DNA of 64,000 nt, taken from assembly GCF_001905385.1 (NCBI RefSeq), contig NZ_LIPF01000001.1, forward strand, positions 1,292,765 to 1,356,764, in the 5' to 3' direction. Origin of the DNA: Streptomyces sp. CB02414 (GTDB lineage Bacteria > Actinomycetota > Actinomycetes > Streptomycetales > Streptomycetaceae). Under the pieces are notes generated by a model. It saw only the letters and a list, made by a program, of their open reading frames with translations, had not been told where the DNA came from and made no database searches. This document shows, piece by piece, positions 7,630 through 18,027 of this stretch; positions within the stretch are counted from its first letter, which is position 1, and every line of letters begins with the position of its first letter. The position numbers and the translations under genes were made by a program.

Positions 7630-9824
7630 GCCACGGGCCTCCGATCGTCGCCGCTCTGCGAGCGCTGCCGCGGCACGGAGCCGCCGGGCGCGCCGACGAC
7701 GCCGGTGCGCCGGAGCTTCTGCCAGCGCAGGCGGCCGCCGGTGAGCGCGGTGATCCAGGACTGGAGCAGCACGACGTACATGAGCTGGCGGTAGAGGATC
7801 TGCTGCAGGGGCAGCGAGATCAGATGGGTCATGCGTTCGCGGTCGAGACGGAAGGCGTACGCCGCGCAGACGGCCTGGATGGCCAGCACGCCCAGCCACG
7901 CCACGATCGTCTTCTCGGTCGGGCCGAAGACGAGGCCGTAGAGCAGGAAGACGTCGATCAGCGGCGCGAGCAGCGGCGCCAGGACCATGAACAGCGAGAC
8001 GAAGGGCAGACCGACCCGGCCGAAGCGGCCCGAGGGACCCTTCTCGATCACCGCGCGGCGGTGCTTCCAGATCGCCTGCATGGTGCCGTACGACCAGCGG
8101 TAGCGCTGGGACCACAGCTGCTGCACGGTCTCCGGGGCCTCGGTCCAGGCACGGGCGTTCTCGGCGTAGACCACGCGCCAGCCGGCGCGGTGCAGCGCCA
8201 TGGTGACGTCGGTGTCCTCGGCGAGGGTGTCGTCGCTCATGCCGCCGACGGGTTCGAGGGCGGAACGGCGGAAGGCGCCCACGGCGCCCGGGATGGTCGG
8301 CATGCAGCGCAGCACGTCGTACATGCGGCGGTCCAGGTTGAAGCCCATCACGTACTCGATGTGCTGCCAGGCGCCGATGAGGCTGTCCTTGTTGCCGACC
8401 TTCGCGTTGCCGGCCACGGCGCCGACCTTCGGGTCGCCGAAGGGCTGGACGAGTTCACGGACGGTGGACGGTTCGAAGACCGTGTCGCCGTCCATCATGA
8501 CGACGATGTCATAGCGGGCGTTGGCCAGGCCCCGGTTGAGGGCGGCCGGCTTGCCCGCGTTGAGCTGGCGGATCACCCGTACGTTGGGCAGGCCCATCGA
8601 CTCGACGATGCGGGCGGTGCCGTCGCTGGAGCCGTCGTCGATGACGATGACCTCGACCGGGTGGTCACTGGACATCAGGGAGTTGACGGTGTTCTCGATG
8701 CACTTGGCCTCGTTGTACGCCGGGACCAGCACCGTCACCGGTTCGGTCACCGGCGGGCCCCAGCGGAAGCCCTTGCGGCGCACCCGGCGGGCGTGGATGC
8801 CGGAGAGCACCAGCATCAGCACGAACCGGCCGATGACCAGGGTGCCGATGACCGCCAGGCCCGCCACCAGGCCGTCGGTGATCTTCTCCGAGGCCTGGAC
8901 GAGGAAGACCCAGGCCTTGCCCTTCCACAGTTCGGCGCCGGTCACCGGGGTCATCGCGCTGGGCGCGTCCAGGGCCTCGGTGAGGTTGTCGAACTCGTAG
9001 CCCTTCTTCTGCAGGTCGGGCAGGAACCTGTCGAGCGCGGCGACGGTCTGGCTGCGGTCGCCGCCGGAGTCGTGCATGAGGACGATGGCACCCTCGCCGT
9101 TCTCCGGCGTGGCGCGGCGGATGATCTCGTCGACGCCGGGCCGCTTCCAGTCCTCGCTGTCCGTGTTGTTGACGACGGTGATGTAACCGCGGCTGCCGAT
9201 GTACTCGGTGACCGGCCAGGACTTGTTGTCCATGGCGTCGGAGAAGGAGGAGTACGGCGGGCGGAAGAGCGAGGTGCGCACACCGGCCGCGCCGGTGATC
9301 GCCAGCTGGTTCTGCGACAGCTCCCAGTCGATGCGCTTCTTGGACTGGAAGGAGAGGTCGGGGTGGTTGAAGGTGTGCAGGCCGACCTCGTGGCCCTCGT
9401 CGACCATCCGCTGGACCAGGTCCGGGTAGCGGGAGGCCATGGTGCCGGTGACGAAGAAGACGGCGTGCGCGTCGTGCTTCTTCAGCACGTCCAGCACCTT
9501 CGGCGTCCAGGTCGGGTCCGGGCCGTCGTCGAAGGTGAGGACCAGGCGGTGGTCCGGCACGCTCAGGCTCTCGGTGCGGCCGCCGCGGGCGTCGATGACC
9601 GGGCCGCCCTCGAGGATCTTCTCCGGCACCTGGTCGGTGGCGGCGGGCGGCTGGACGCGGTGGTCGGCGAGGATCTCGCTGTGCACGTATCCGCGCAGCA
9701 TGAGCATCGCCGCCAGGGCGACCAGGACGAGCAGCGGAAGCAGCAGGCGCAGGGGCAGGCGGCGGCGCCGGGCGCCCTCACGGGCGCTGCGCGCGGCCCC
9801 GTGACGGCGGTTGCGGAATGCCAT
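7626..9824 (-). CDS. matB: Bifunctional polysaccharide deacetylase / GT2 synthase, MatB-like
   Basis: This 732-aa protein starts with a basic cytoplasmic stretch and one membrane anchor (about 24-45). A NodB-type deacetylase domain follows (about 110-320) with TFDDGPD (metal-binding Asp), GLHTFNHPD (metal-binding His pair), FRPPY and the HDSGG box. After a second hydrophobic region (about 325-350) comes a processive GT2 domain with PAYNE, VIVIDDGSSDG, MMDGD, AEDTD and QRYRW, then several C-terminal membrane segments. The combination is that of poly-beta-1,6-GlcNAc or chitooligosaccharide synthases joined to a deacetylase. The start overlaps the stop of the upstream gene (ATGA). It should polymerise UDP-GlcNAc at the membrane and deacetylate the chain outside, giving an adhesive polymer. 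Confidence 0.9.
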   Translation of the reverse strand: MAFRNRRHGAARSAREGARRRRLPLRLLLPLLVLVALAAMLMLRGYVHSEILADHRVQPPAATDQVPEKILEGGPVIDARGGRTESLSVPDHRLVLTFDDGPDPTWTPKVLDVLKKHDAHAVFFVTGTMASRYPDLVQRMVDEGHEVGLHTFNHPDLSFQSKKRIDWELSQNQLAITGAAGVRTSLFRPPYSSFSDAMDNKSWPVTEYIGSRGYITVVNNTDSEDWKRPGVDEIIRRATPENGEGAIVLMHDSGGDRSQTVAALDRFLPDLQKKGYEFDNLTEALDAPSAMTPVTGAELWKGKAWVFLVQASEKITDGLVAGLAVIGTLVIGRFVLMLVLSGIHARRVRRKGFRWGPPVTEPVTVLVPAYNEAKCIENTVNSLMSSDHPVEVIVIDDGSSDGTARIVESMGLPNVRVIRQLNAGKPAALNRGLANARYDIVVMMDGDTVFEPSTVRELVQPFGDPKVGAVAGNAKVGNKDSLIGAWQHIEYVMGFNLDRRMYDVLRCMPTIPGAVGAFRRSALEPVGGMSDDTLAEDTDVTMALHRAGWRVVYAENARAWTEAPETVQQLWSQRYRWSYGTMQAIWKHRRAVIEKGPSGRFGRVGLPFVSLFMVLAPLLAPLIDVFLLYGLVFGPTEKTIVAWLGVLAIQAVCAAYAFRLDRERMTHLISLPLQQILYRQLMYVVLLQSWITALTGGRLRWQKLRRTGVVGAPGGSVPRQRSQSGDDRRPVA

Positions 9825-11842
9825 CAGAGGGTGTTCTCCGGGGACAGGGAAGAGGACGTGCGGGTGAGGTCCGGACCGGCCGGACCGGCGGCGGAGAGGG
9901 GATCGCTCGCCCCGCCGGCGTTGGTGTCGCCGTCGCCGCCCGGGTCGGTGCCCGTGGTGGGGTCGGTGGTGGGGTCGGCCGGATCGTCCGTGGGATCGCC
10001 GCCGCCCGCCGGGGTCGATGGGCCGGTGGAGGCGGGGGGCGGTTCCTGACTCGACTGCGACGGGTCCGGACCTGTCGCGCCGCCGCCGTCGCCGCCCGGC
10101 TCGGTGCCGGCCGAGGTCTGGGAGGGGTCGGGCTCGGGGTCGGCGCTGGTGCCGGGCTGCCGCGCGCTGCCGGACGTGCCGGGCGCGGGCGCGTCGACGT
10201 CGGGTGCGGTGGTCACCCCGGCACCGGCCGAGGGGCTGGTCTGCGGGCCGGTGCTGGCGGTGGCGGACGGCCGCGCCGACCGGGAGGGCAGCGGGGTGGT
10301 GTCGACCTGGCCGGCCGGCTTGCCCTCCTGCTGACCGTCCACGGGGAGCCAGGGCGCGTTGGAGTTGCCGGACAGCAGCGTGGAGACGATGACGACGGCG
10401 TAGACCGCACAGGCGACGCCGACGGCGATGCCGAGCCGGCGGTAGAGGCGGCTGCGGCGGCCGGACGCGTCGACGAAGACCGGCCCGTCGGAGCCCTCGG
10501 CGCCGCTCTTGCCCCGCTGCGGGCCGTCGGCCCGGCGCAGCACACCGTCACCGAGCTGGACGGCGTCGAGCTGGACCGTCACCTCGTGCGGGTCGTGGGT
10601 GTGGTCGGCGGCGGTGGAGGCGTCGGCATCGACGTCCGTGGAGTCCCGCCACGGGTCGCGGAGGGCGGCGGTGGCGGGGCCGGGTGCGGCTGCGGAGTCG
10701 GGGCTGGGCGGGGACGCGGGGGTGACCGGGGGCAGGACGTCGGTCCGGTCGTCGTCCGGGGTGCCGGTGGGCCGTGCGGGCCCGGCCGGCTTGGCACGGT
10801 GCGGGGCGGCGCCGCCCGGGGCCCAGCGGTTCGGACCAGCGCCGTCGAGGTTCGCCCCGGCCGGGTCCGCGCCGCCGGAGTCCACCCCGGCCCGATCCAC
10901 GCCGTCCGGCTGCTTCGCGGCCAAGGCCGCCCCACCGGGGGACCTACCGCCCGGACCAACACCACTCACCCGCGCACCAGCCCGGTCCGCGTCGGCCGGG
11001 TACGAGCGGCCGGAGTCCGCGTCGGCCGGGTCCGCGCCGCCGGAGTCCACCCCGGCCCGATCCACGCCGTCCGGCTGCTTCGCGGCCAAGGCCGCCCCAC
11101 CGGGGGACCTACCGCCCGGACCAACACCGCTCACCCGCGCACCGGCCCGGTCCGCGTCGGCCGGGTACGAGTGGCCGGAGTCCGCGTCGGCCGGGTCCGC
11201 GCCGCCGGAGTCCACCCCGGCCCGGTTCACGTCGTCCGACCGCTTCGCGGCCGGGGTCGCCCCGTCAGGGGTCGGCCGGACCGGTGTCGCCCCGCGCGGG
11301 GTCGTACGGCCGGAACCGGCACCGCTCGGGGGCGCGTCGGCCGGGTCGGCCTCGGTCGGGTTCGTCGGGGACGGGTTCGTACGGTTCGGCTTCGCCGAAT
11401 CCGGTGCGGAACCGGTCTGGTTCGCGCCCCAGGTGATCCGTCCCGGGACCGACGGGCCGCGCTTCCGGCCCGTACCGTCCCGGTCCGTTCGGCCCCGGCC
11501 TATTCGGTCCGTGCCCGGGTCCTGGCCTATTCGGCCACCGAGGATCTCCGTCGGGTCCGCGTCGGCGCTCCCGTGGAGGTCGATGGGGCGAGTGCCGGCG
11601 GTACGCGACGCGTCCGCCCACGTGGGCACCGTATCCGGGTGACGGGTTTCCCTACCCGGGGCACCCGCGCCGCGGCGCGCGGCGTCGTCGGCGCTCCCCC
11701 CGAACCACCCCGCGCCTGACCCGGCGGCGGCCTTTCCGGTCGTCGGGGTCTCGTCCGTCACCTGGAAGGGGCGGTCCGCCGGAAGCACCTCGGTGGCGTC
11801 GGCGTCCTGTCCCGCCTCCGGGAAATCGCGCATCCCGGACAC
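9824..11842 (-). CDS. Large disordered single-pass membrane protein, first gene of the mat operon
   Basis: This is a protein of about 672 aa with no recognised catalytic domain. Some 465 cytoplasmic residues rich in Asp, Ala, Gly and Pro precede one membrane helix (about 467-492, LGIAVGVACAVYAVVIV), then an extracellular Ser/Thr/Pro/Gly-rich tail. The cytoplasmic part contains a 55-residue tandem repeat and three Thr motifs of the form TEVL, TEIL and TDVL. The GTG at 11842 has GGAGGGG nine bases upstream; GTG at 11887 and ATG at 11833 are alternatives. Its stop overlaps the matB start (ATGA), so it is translated with the polymer synthase. It may be a scaffold or regulator of that complex, but its function is unknown. 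Confidence 0.75.
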   Translation of the reverse strand: MSGMRDFPEAGQDADATEVLPADRPFQVTDETPTTGKAAAGSGAGWFGGSADDAARRGAGAPGRETRHPDTVPTWADASRTAGTRPIDLHGSADADPTEILGGRIGQDPGTDRIGRGRTDRDGTGRKRGPSVPGRITWGANQTGSAPDSAKPNRTNPSPTNPTEADPADAPPSGAGSGRTTPRGATPVRPTPDGATPAAKRSDDVNRAGVDSGGADPADADSGHSYPADADRAGARVSGVGPGGRSPGGAALAAKQPDGVDRAGVDSGGADPADADSGRSYPADADRAGARVSGVGPGGRSPGGAALAAKQPDGVDRAGVDSGGADPAGANLDGAGPNRWAPGGAAPHRAKPAGPARPTGTPDDDRTDVLPPVTPASPPSPDSAAAPGPATAALRDPWRDSTDVDADASTAADHTHDPHEVTVQLDAVQLGDGVLRRADGPQRGKSGAEGSDGPVFVDASGRRSRLYRRLGIAVGVACAVYAVVIVSTLLSGNSNAPWLPVDGQQEGKPAGQVDTTPLPSRSARPSATASTGPQTSPSAGAGVTTAPDVDAPAPGTSGSARQPGTSADPEPDPSQTSAGTEPGGDGGGATGPDPSQSSQEPPPASTGPSTPAGGGDPTDDPADPTTDPTTGTDPGGDGDTNAGGASDPLSAAGPAGPDLTRTSSSLSPENTL
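10881..11210. repeat. Two exact-length 165-bp tandem repeats inside the mat-operon membrane protein gene
   Basis: The marker TCCACCCCGG recurs at 10881, 11046 and 11211, exactly 165 bp apart, and the flanking sequence is nearly identical. The unit encodes 55 residues, so the frame is kept. A diverged third copy starts at 11211, and partial copies lie on both sides. It looks like a recent in-frame duplication in disordered coding sequence. Confidence 0.9.
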
Positions 11843-12326
11843 AGTCTCGGTCCCCTCCGATTGGGCGTCTTTTTGCCATTTCTTCACGCGCACGCACTTC
11901 CCCCACGGAACGGTTCCGGGTGCGCATACGACCCCGAGCACCCGTCGGCCGAACCGGCCCCATCAGGTTCGAGCGCCCCCTGTACCACAGCGTGCTCAGG
12001 CCAAGAATGTAGCGCACGCGGAGGATGTGTGGTTGCCGCGTGTCGGTTACGGACGCACATCACAGCGGCGTCGGCGGCCGGAAGCAACCCTCCGGCGGGC
12101 CGCCGGAGCCACCGGTTTTCGGCCGCGACCTGGGACGCCGCCCGGCGCAGCGCGTCCAACTCGGGGTGCACCAGCCCCGTTCGCCAGACCAGCGGAACCG
12201 GCGACAACGGCACCGGACCGACGAGCGGCCGGAAGCATCCGGGACGACGTGCCCTTGCGGCCCTGCCACTTGCCCTGGAGGCCGTCGAAGAAGTTCGGAA
12301 GCGGGCCTCGCGCGGCCTCGCCGCGC
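11843..12326. other. Intergenic region between mat operon and tmRNA terminator
   Basis: About 480 bp without a convincing gene. It must contain the promoter of the mat operon (read leftwards) and, near 11880-11895, an alternative start with its own GGGGAAG. No clear -35/-10 pair or conserved RNA was identified. Confidence 0.5.
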
Positions 12327-12381
12327 AAAAAAGACGAGGGCGACATGGCTCGCGCTTTCACGCGGGCACATGTCGCCCTCG
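12327..12381 (-). terminator. Intrinsic terminator of tmRNA
   Basis: The 13-bp arms CGAGGGCGACATG (12335-12347) and CATGTCGCCCTCG (12369-12381) are perfect complements. On the minus strand they are followed by TCTTTTTT. It starts a few bases past the tmRNA 3' end and is one of only two T-tract terminators seen in the window. Confidence 0.88.
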
Positions 12382-12387
12382 ACCTCG

Positions 12388-12785
12388 TGGAGATGGCGGG
12401 AATCGAACCCGCGTCCAACGGTGCGGAACCAGGGCTTCTCCGTGTGCAGTCCGCTTCGATTTTCTCGGCCCCGGAGATCACGCGAACAAGTCTCCGACGG
12501 GCCCAGTCACTGTTTGGTTTCCCTCTTCACCCCGTGACCGGGATCAAGGTTTAGTCCCCTAGCTGATGCCAGGATCCGGGTCGGGAACACCCCCGGGCTG
12601 ACACTCCCTTTAGTAGGAGGCTCGCTCTGCTACCTGAGATCAGGCAGCGAGGGCGAAGGCCTGCTGGGAGGAATCGCGCTTGGTGTTGGCGATTATTTTT
12701 TTCGGCCTGTGGTTTACGAGATCATGGCCGCTTCCTCGACACGCTTCCCCTGCTTCGACAGCCGCTGTCGAAACCGATCATCCCC
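12388..12785 (-). ncRNA. ssrA: tmRNA (10Sa RNA)
   Basis: The RNA is about 398 nt. Its 5' end GGGGAUG pairs with CAUCUCC at the 3' end to form the tRNA-like acceptor stem. The 5' part continues GAUCGGUUUCGACAGC, and the 3' part contains the T-arm GGUUCGAUUCCCGCC. CCA is not encoded. The tag reading frame lies at 12640-12690. With SmpB it rescues stalled ribosomes and marks the nascent protein for proteolysis. It sits directly downstream of smpB on the same strand. Confidence 0.96.
12640..12690 (-). other. tmRNA proteolysis-tag reading frame
   Basis: The resume codon GCC begins the 16-residue tag ANTKRDSSQQAFALAA, followed by TGA. The ALAA end is the usual degron for Clp proteases. The KRDSSQQ body is typical of Streptomyces and supports the assignment to that genus. 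Confidence 0.95.
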
Positions 12786-12822
12786 ATGTTGCTGTATTTA
12801 ATTTACAACAGTTCAATCCACC
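12786..12822 (-). promoter_or_regulatory. AT-rich candidate promoter of tmRNA
   Basis: Just upstream of the tmRNA 5' end, this is the most AT-rich stretch in the neighbourhood. TACAGC lies 6 bases before the first G and could be the -10, but the best -35-like hexamer, TTGAAC, is only 14 bp away. tmRNA may also be processed from an smpB read-through transcript. Confidence 0.3.
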
Positions 12823-12893
12823 GCACCCGCTGTGGGGTGCGAGCACCATCGTACGTGACCAACGCGTACGGGTGCCAGCCTATTCCCGGCGTC

Positions 12894-13373
12894 TCACGCC
12901 CGCTGCTTGCGCCGGATCGCCGAGATCGTCCGCTCCGCCTCGCGCCGGTCCTGCTTCTCCCGCAGGGTCTGCCGCTTGTCGTACTCCTTCTTGCCGCGCG
13001 CCAGGGCGATCTCGACCTTGGCCCGGCCGTCCTTGAAGTACAGCGCGAGCGGCACGATCGTGTGACCGGTCTCCTGTGACTTGGCCTCCAGCTTGTCGAT
13101 CTCCACGCGGTGCAGCAGCAGCTTCCGCTTGCGGCGGGCGCTGTGGTTGGTCCAGGTGCCCTGGCTGTACTCGGGCACGTGCACGTTGTGCAGCCACGCT
13201 TCGTGTCCGTCCAGTTGCACGAAGCCGTCGGCCAGTGATGCCCGCCCCTGGCGCAGTGACTTCACCTCGGTCCCGGACAGCACCAGGCCGGCCTCGTAGG
13301 TGTCGAGGATCTGGTAGTCGTGCCGCGCCTTCTTGTTCTGCGCGATCAGCTTGCGCCCTTTTTCCTTAGCCAT
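12894..13373 (-). CDS. smpB: SsrA-binding protein SmpB
   Basis: This 159-aa protein begins [20 protein letters not shown] and has the SmpB beta-barrel signatures ([22 protein letters not shown]) and a basic, helical C-terminal tail ([21 protein letters not shown]). SmpB binds the tRNA-like part of tmRNA and takes it into stalled ribosomes. The ATG at 13373 is preferred because it starts on the conserved MAKEKG; an ATG four codons upstream is also in frame. It lies between the ctpA-like gene (46-bp gap) and ssrA. Confidence 0.97.
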   Translation of the reverse strand: MAKEKGRKLIAQNKKARHDYQILDTYEAGLVLSGTEVKSLRQGRASLADGFVQLDGHEAWLHNVHVPEYSQGTWTNHSARRKRKLLLHRVEIDKLEAKSQETGHTIVPLALYFKDGRAKVEIALARGKKEYDKRQTLREKQDRREAERTISAIRRKQRA

Positions 13374-13419
13374 AGTGCGGTCCATTTTGGCACTACGGAG
13401 GGGGGCCGGGGAAAGCCGA

Positions 13420-14598
13420 TTACGCGGTCGGCCCCAGACCGCTCAGCACCGTCCGCGCCCGCTCCAGGGCGGCCGGGTCCGCCGGGTCGACCTCCAGGTC
13501 GGGCGTGATGCCCGTGCCGTCGACGCCGCGGCCCAGGGGGGTGCGGTAGTGCCCGACGGTCAGCTCGGCCACCGAGCCGCCGGGCAGCCGGCTCGGCATC
13601 TGCACCGAGCCCTTGCCGAAGGTGCGCGAGCCCAGGACGACCGCCCGTCCGCGGTCCTGGAGGGCTCCGGTGAGGAGTTCGGCCGCGCTCATCGTGCCGC
13701 CGTCGACGAGCGCGACCAGGGGCCTGGTGGTGTCGCCGCCGGGCTCGGCGTGCAGCGCTCGCTGGTCGCCGTCGACGTCGTACGTGGCGACCAGGCCGCC
13801 GTCGAGGAAGGCGGAGGCGGCGGTGACGGCCTCGCTGACCAGCCCGCCGGAGTTGCCGCGCAGGTCGAGGACGACACCGGAGCCGGACGGCAGCCGCTCC
13901 ACCTCGGAGCGCACCTGCTCGCCGACGCCCTTGGTGAAGGAGGTGACCCGGACGACGGTGAGGCCGTCGGCGAGCCTGCGCACCGTCACGGGCTGGGTCG
14001 ACAGCCGGGCCCGCCGCACCGTCTCGGTCCACGCGCGCGTGCCGCGCTCCAGGCCGAGGCGCACGGCGGTGCCGGCCGGGTCGTCCTCGGCGTCGCCGCG
14101 CAGTATGGAGACGACCTCGGTGACGGGGCGCCCGTCGACCCGCTCGCCGTCCACGCTGCGCAGCCGGTCGCCCGCGCGGATGCCGGCCTCGGCGGCCGGC
14201 GAGTCGGCGCGCACCTTGGTGACCTCGATGCGGCCGTCGCGCTCGCGGCGCGCGGAGAGCCCGACGCCGGTGTAACGGCCGTCGAGGGCGTCCTCCAACT
14301 CCTCGTACTCGCCGCTGGAGTAGACGGCGCCCCAGCGGTCACCGCTGCGGCTGACGGCGCGTTCGGCGGCCTCCACGGGGGACTTGCCGTCGGCCATCGC
14401 CTCGGCCGCCGCGCGGGCGACCTCCTCGTGCCGCTCGGCGGGGGCGGCCGGGCCGGTCCCGTCGGCGGTGGTCCTCCGGTCGGACCCGGGGAGCGAGCCG
14501 GTCGCCGCGCCCGCGACGAGCACGCCCGTGAACACCAAGGCCAGGGCGGCCCCGCGGCGCGGGCGGCGGGGCTGACAGAACAGGTCACGGCCTGACAT
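13420..14598 (-). CDS. Carboxy-terminal processing protease (S41, CtpA/Prc-like)
   Basis: A 392-aa secreted or anchored protease with an N-terminal hydrophobic segment (about 22-42), a PDZ domain at about 122-190 ([14 protein letters not shown]) and an S41 domain. The catalytic Ser is in GGTMSAAEL (about residue 300) and the Lys general base in FGKGSVQ (about residue 327), the usual Ser-Lys dyad. The ATG at 14598 gives a standard signal-anchor start; the frame extends upstream only through non-conserved sequence. It lies upstream of smpB on the same strand, and a hairpin separates it from ftsX. It probably trims cell-envelope proteins outside the membrane. Confidence 0.93.
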   Translation of the reverse strand: MSGRDLFCQPRRPRRGAALALVFTGVLVAGAATGSLPGSDRRTTADGTGPAAPAERHEEVARAAAEAMADGKSPVEAAERAVSRSGDRWGAVYSSGEYEELEDALDGRYTGVGLSARRERDGRIEVTKVRADSPAAEAGIRAGDRLRSVDGERVDGRPVTEVVSILRGDAEDDPAGTAVRLGLERGTRAWTETVRRARLSTQPVTVRRLADGLTVVRVTSFTKGVGEQVRSEVERLPSGSGVVLDLRGNSGGLVSEAVTAASAFLDGGLVATYDVDGDQRALHAEPGGDTTRPLVALVDGGTMSAAELLTGALQDRGRAVVLGSRTFGKGSVQMPSRLPGGSVAELTVGHYRTPLGRGVDGTGITPDLEVDPADPAALERARTVLSGLGPTA

Positions 14599-14621
14599 GC
14601 CGGTGAGTCTAGGACAACGCG

Positions 14622-14657
14622 AGAGGGCCGCACGGTCGCTTGCCCGTGCGGCCCTCT
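14622..14657 (-). terminator. Hairpin terminator between ftsX and the S41 protease gene
   Basis: AGAGGGCCGCACGG and CCGTGCGGCCCTCT form a perfect 14-bp stem (14622-14635 with 14644-14657), 9 bp past the ftsX stop. It has no T-run. It should end the ftsEX transcript. Confidence 0.75.
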
Positions 14658-14666
14658 TGGTATGTG

Positions 14667-15584
14667 TCACACCTTCAGGTACTTGCGCAGCGCGAAGAAC
14701 GCGGCCAGCGCCGGCATCAGCAGGCTGGTGGCGAGGATGAGCGGCAGCTTCGTCAACAGGGCGTCCCACCCGATGAAGTCGATCAGGGCCAGCTTGTCGG
14801 CCAGGGCCAGCCCGTGGTCGATGATGAAGTACCGCGCCGTCACCAGGAACGCGCAGGCGACCGCGCCGCCGATCAGCCCGGCGACCGCCGCCTCCATGAT
14901 GAACGGCGCCTGGATGTAGAAGCCGGAGGCGCCGACCAGGCGCATGATGCCGGTCTCGCGACGCCGGCTGAACGCCGAGACGCGCACCGTGTTGACGATC
15001 AGCATCAGCGCGACGACGAGCATCAGGGCCATCACCGCGCGGGCGGCCCAGTTCATGCCGTTGAGGAGCTCGAAGAGGTTGTCCAGGGTCGCGCGCTGGT
15101 CCGTCACGGACTGCACACCGTCCCGGCCGTCGAAGGCGGTCGCGATGACCTGGTACTTCTCCGGGTCCTTCAGCTTGATGCGGTACGACTCCTGCATCTG
15201 GTCCGGCGTGAGCGAACTGGCCAGCGGCGAGTCACCGAACTGCTCCTTGTAGTGCTTGTACGCCTCGTCCTGCGACTCGTACGTCACCGTGTCGACCACG
15301 GCCATCTCGTCGAGGTCGGACTTGATCTGCTTCTTCTGGTCCTCGGTCACCGCGCCCTTGGCGCACGCGGGGTCGGACTTCGCGTCACTCTTGTTGCAGA
15401 GGTAGACGGTGACGTTGACCTTGTCGTACCAGTAGCCCTTCATGGTGTTGACCTGGTCGCTCATCAGCAGCGAACCGCCGAACAGGGCCAGGGACAGGGC
15501 GACGGAGACGATGACGGCGAAGGTCATCGTCAGATTGCGGCGAAGACCGACACCGATCTCCGAGAGCACGAACTGGGCGCGCAT
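14667..15584 (-). CDS. ftsX: Cell-division protein FtsX
   Basis: This 305-aa protein has the FtsX layout: a short cytoplasmic start (MRAQFVLSEIGVGLRRN), TM1 at about 22-43, a large extracellular domain of about 130 residues with a Cys pair (YLCNKSDAKSDPACAKG), then three closely spaced TM segments in the C-terminal half. FtsX is the permease-like partner of FtsE and passes ATP-driven changes across the membrane to activate peptidoglycan hydrolases. It starts 32 bp downstream of ftsE, so the two form an operon. The ATG is well supported by the conserved first residues. Confidence 0.96.
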   Translation of the reverse strand: MRAQFVLSEIGVGLRRNLTMTFAVIVSVALSLALFGGSLLMSDQVNTMKGYWYDKVNVTVYLCNKSDAKSDPACAKGAVTEDQKKQIKSDLDEMAVVDTVTYESQDEAYKHYKEQFGDSPLASSLTPDQMQESYRIKLKDPEKYQVIATAFDGRDGVQSVTDQRATLDNLFELLNGMNWAARAVMALMLVVALMLIVNTVRVSAFSRRRETGIMRLVGASGFYIQAPFIMEAAVAGLIGGAVACAFLVTARYFIIDHGLALADKLALIDFIGWDALLTKLPLILATSLLMPALAAFFALRKYLKV

Positions 15585-15616
15585 GGCGTCTCGTTAAGCC
15601 TTTCCGTTCCTCGTCG

Positions 15617-16306
15617 TCAGTGCTGGTAGCCGTAGACGCCGCGTGCCTGGTCGCGGACGAGGCGGCCCTTCTCCAGCTCGATGACGCGCTTGCGCATCTG
15701 GTCCACGATGTTCTGGTCGTGGGTGGCCATGATCACGGTGGTGCCCGTCCGGTTGATGCGGTCGAGCAGCTTCATGATGCCGACGGAGGTCTGCGGGTCG
15801 AGGTTGCCGGTGGGCTCGTCCGCGATCAGCAGCTTGGGCCGGTTGACGAAGGCGCGCGCGATGGCGACGCGCTGCTGCTCACCGCCGGACAGCTCGCCGG
15901 GCCTGCGGTCCTCCTTGCCGCCCAGACCGACGAGGTCGAGCACCTGCGGCACGGACTTGCGGATCTCGCCGCGGGACTTGCCGATGACCTCCTGCGCGAA
16001 GGCGACGTTCTCGCCGACCGTCTTGTTCGGCAGCAGGCGGAAGTCCTGGAACACCGTCCCCAGCTGGCGCCGCATCTGCGGCACCTTCCAGTTGGACAGG
16101 CGGGCGAGGTCCTTGCCCAGGACGTGCACCTGGCCGTGGCTGCACCGCTCCTCGCGGAGGACCAGCCGCAGGAAGGTGGACTTTCCGGAGCCGGAGGACC
16201 CCACGAGGAAGACGAACTCGCCCTTCTCGACCTCCAGGGAGACGTCCCTGAGGGCTGGGTGGCTCTGTTTGGGGTAGACCTTGGAGACGTTGTCGAATCG
16301 GATCAC
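15617..16306 (-). CDS. ftsE: Cell-division ATP-binding protein FtsE
   Basis: A 229-aa ABC ATPase: [12 protein letters not shown] start, Walker A GSSGSGKS at 36-43, signature LSGGEQQRV near 137-145, Walker B LLIADEP near 159-165, and the switch His in MATHDQ. It starts with GTG. Length and sequence are typical of FtsE, which binds FtsX and powers control of septal and lateral cell-wall hydrolases. The gene is divergent from the small zinc-ribbon protein gene, with 225 bp of shared promoter space. Confidence 0.97.
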   Translation of the reverse strand: MIRFDNVSKVYPKQSHPALRDVSLEVEKGEFVFLVGSSGSGKSTFLRLVLREERCSHGQVHVLGKDLARLSNWKVPQMRRQLGTVFQDFRLLPNKTVGENVAFAQEVIGKSRGEIRKSVPQVLDLVGLGGKEDRRPGELSGGEQQRVAIARAFVNRPKLLIADEPTGNLDPQTSVGIMKLLDRINRTGTTVIMATHDQNIVDQMRKRVIELEKGRLVRDQARGVYGYQH

Positions 16307-16531
16307 GGATGCACCACGGGTAGCCGGGGGTAGATGTGCGTGACCATACGCGAAGCGGGGTGCGGACCGCAGTCACCGGTCGGGGTTGCGCATCAGTTGC
16401 GCGTTTTGTCCCCGCCCGCCTCTGAACGGAGGGCGCGCGGGGCCCCTCGGAACCTGGCACAGTGGAAGGGGGAACGTTCACGGCCGTGTGGGCGTTGTTC
16501 CGACGAAGCCGGTGGCAAGGAGGGCGAGCGC

Positions 16532-17960
<1,429 letters not shown>

Positions 17961-17999
17961 AAAAAAGGCAACCACCCCCTCGATGGGGGCAGTTGCCTT
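17961..17999 (-). terminator. Intrinsic terminator of prfB
   Basis: AAGGCAAC and GTTGCCTT (with an internal CCCCC/GGGGG extension) form the stem, and the minus strand continues with TTTTTT. It lies 29 bp past the prfB stop. Confidence 0.88.
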
Positions 18000-18027
18000 G
18001 TCGACAAAGCGCCGTACGCGCTCCGCC

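Noticed and set aside
7488..10049. Plus-strand frame opposite matB
   Set aside because: Antisense of the deacetylase/GT2 gene, with low-complexity composition and no ribosome site.
12388..12460. A tRNA gene suggested by GGTTCGATTCCCGCC and an acceptor-like end
   Set aside because: There is no anticodon arm; the acceptor partner lies about 390 nt away and a tag frame is present, so it is the tRNA-like end of tmRNA.
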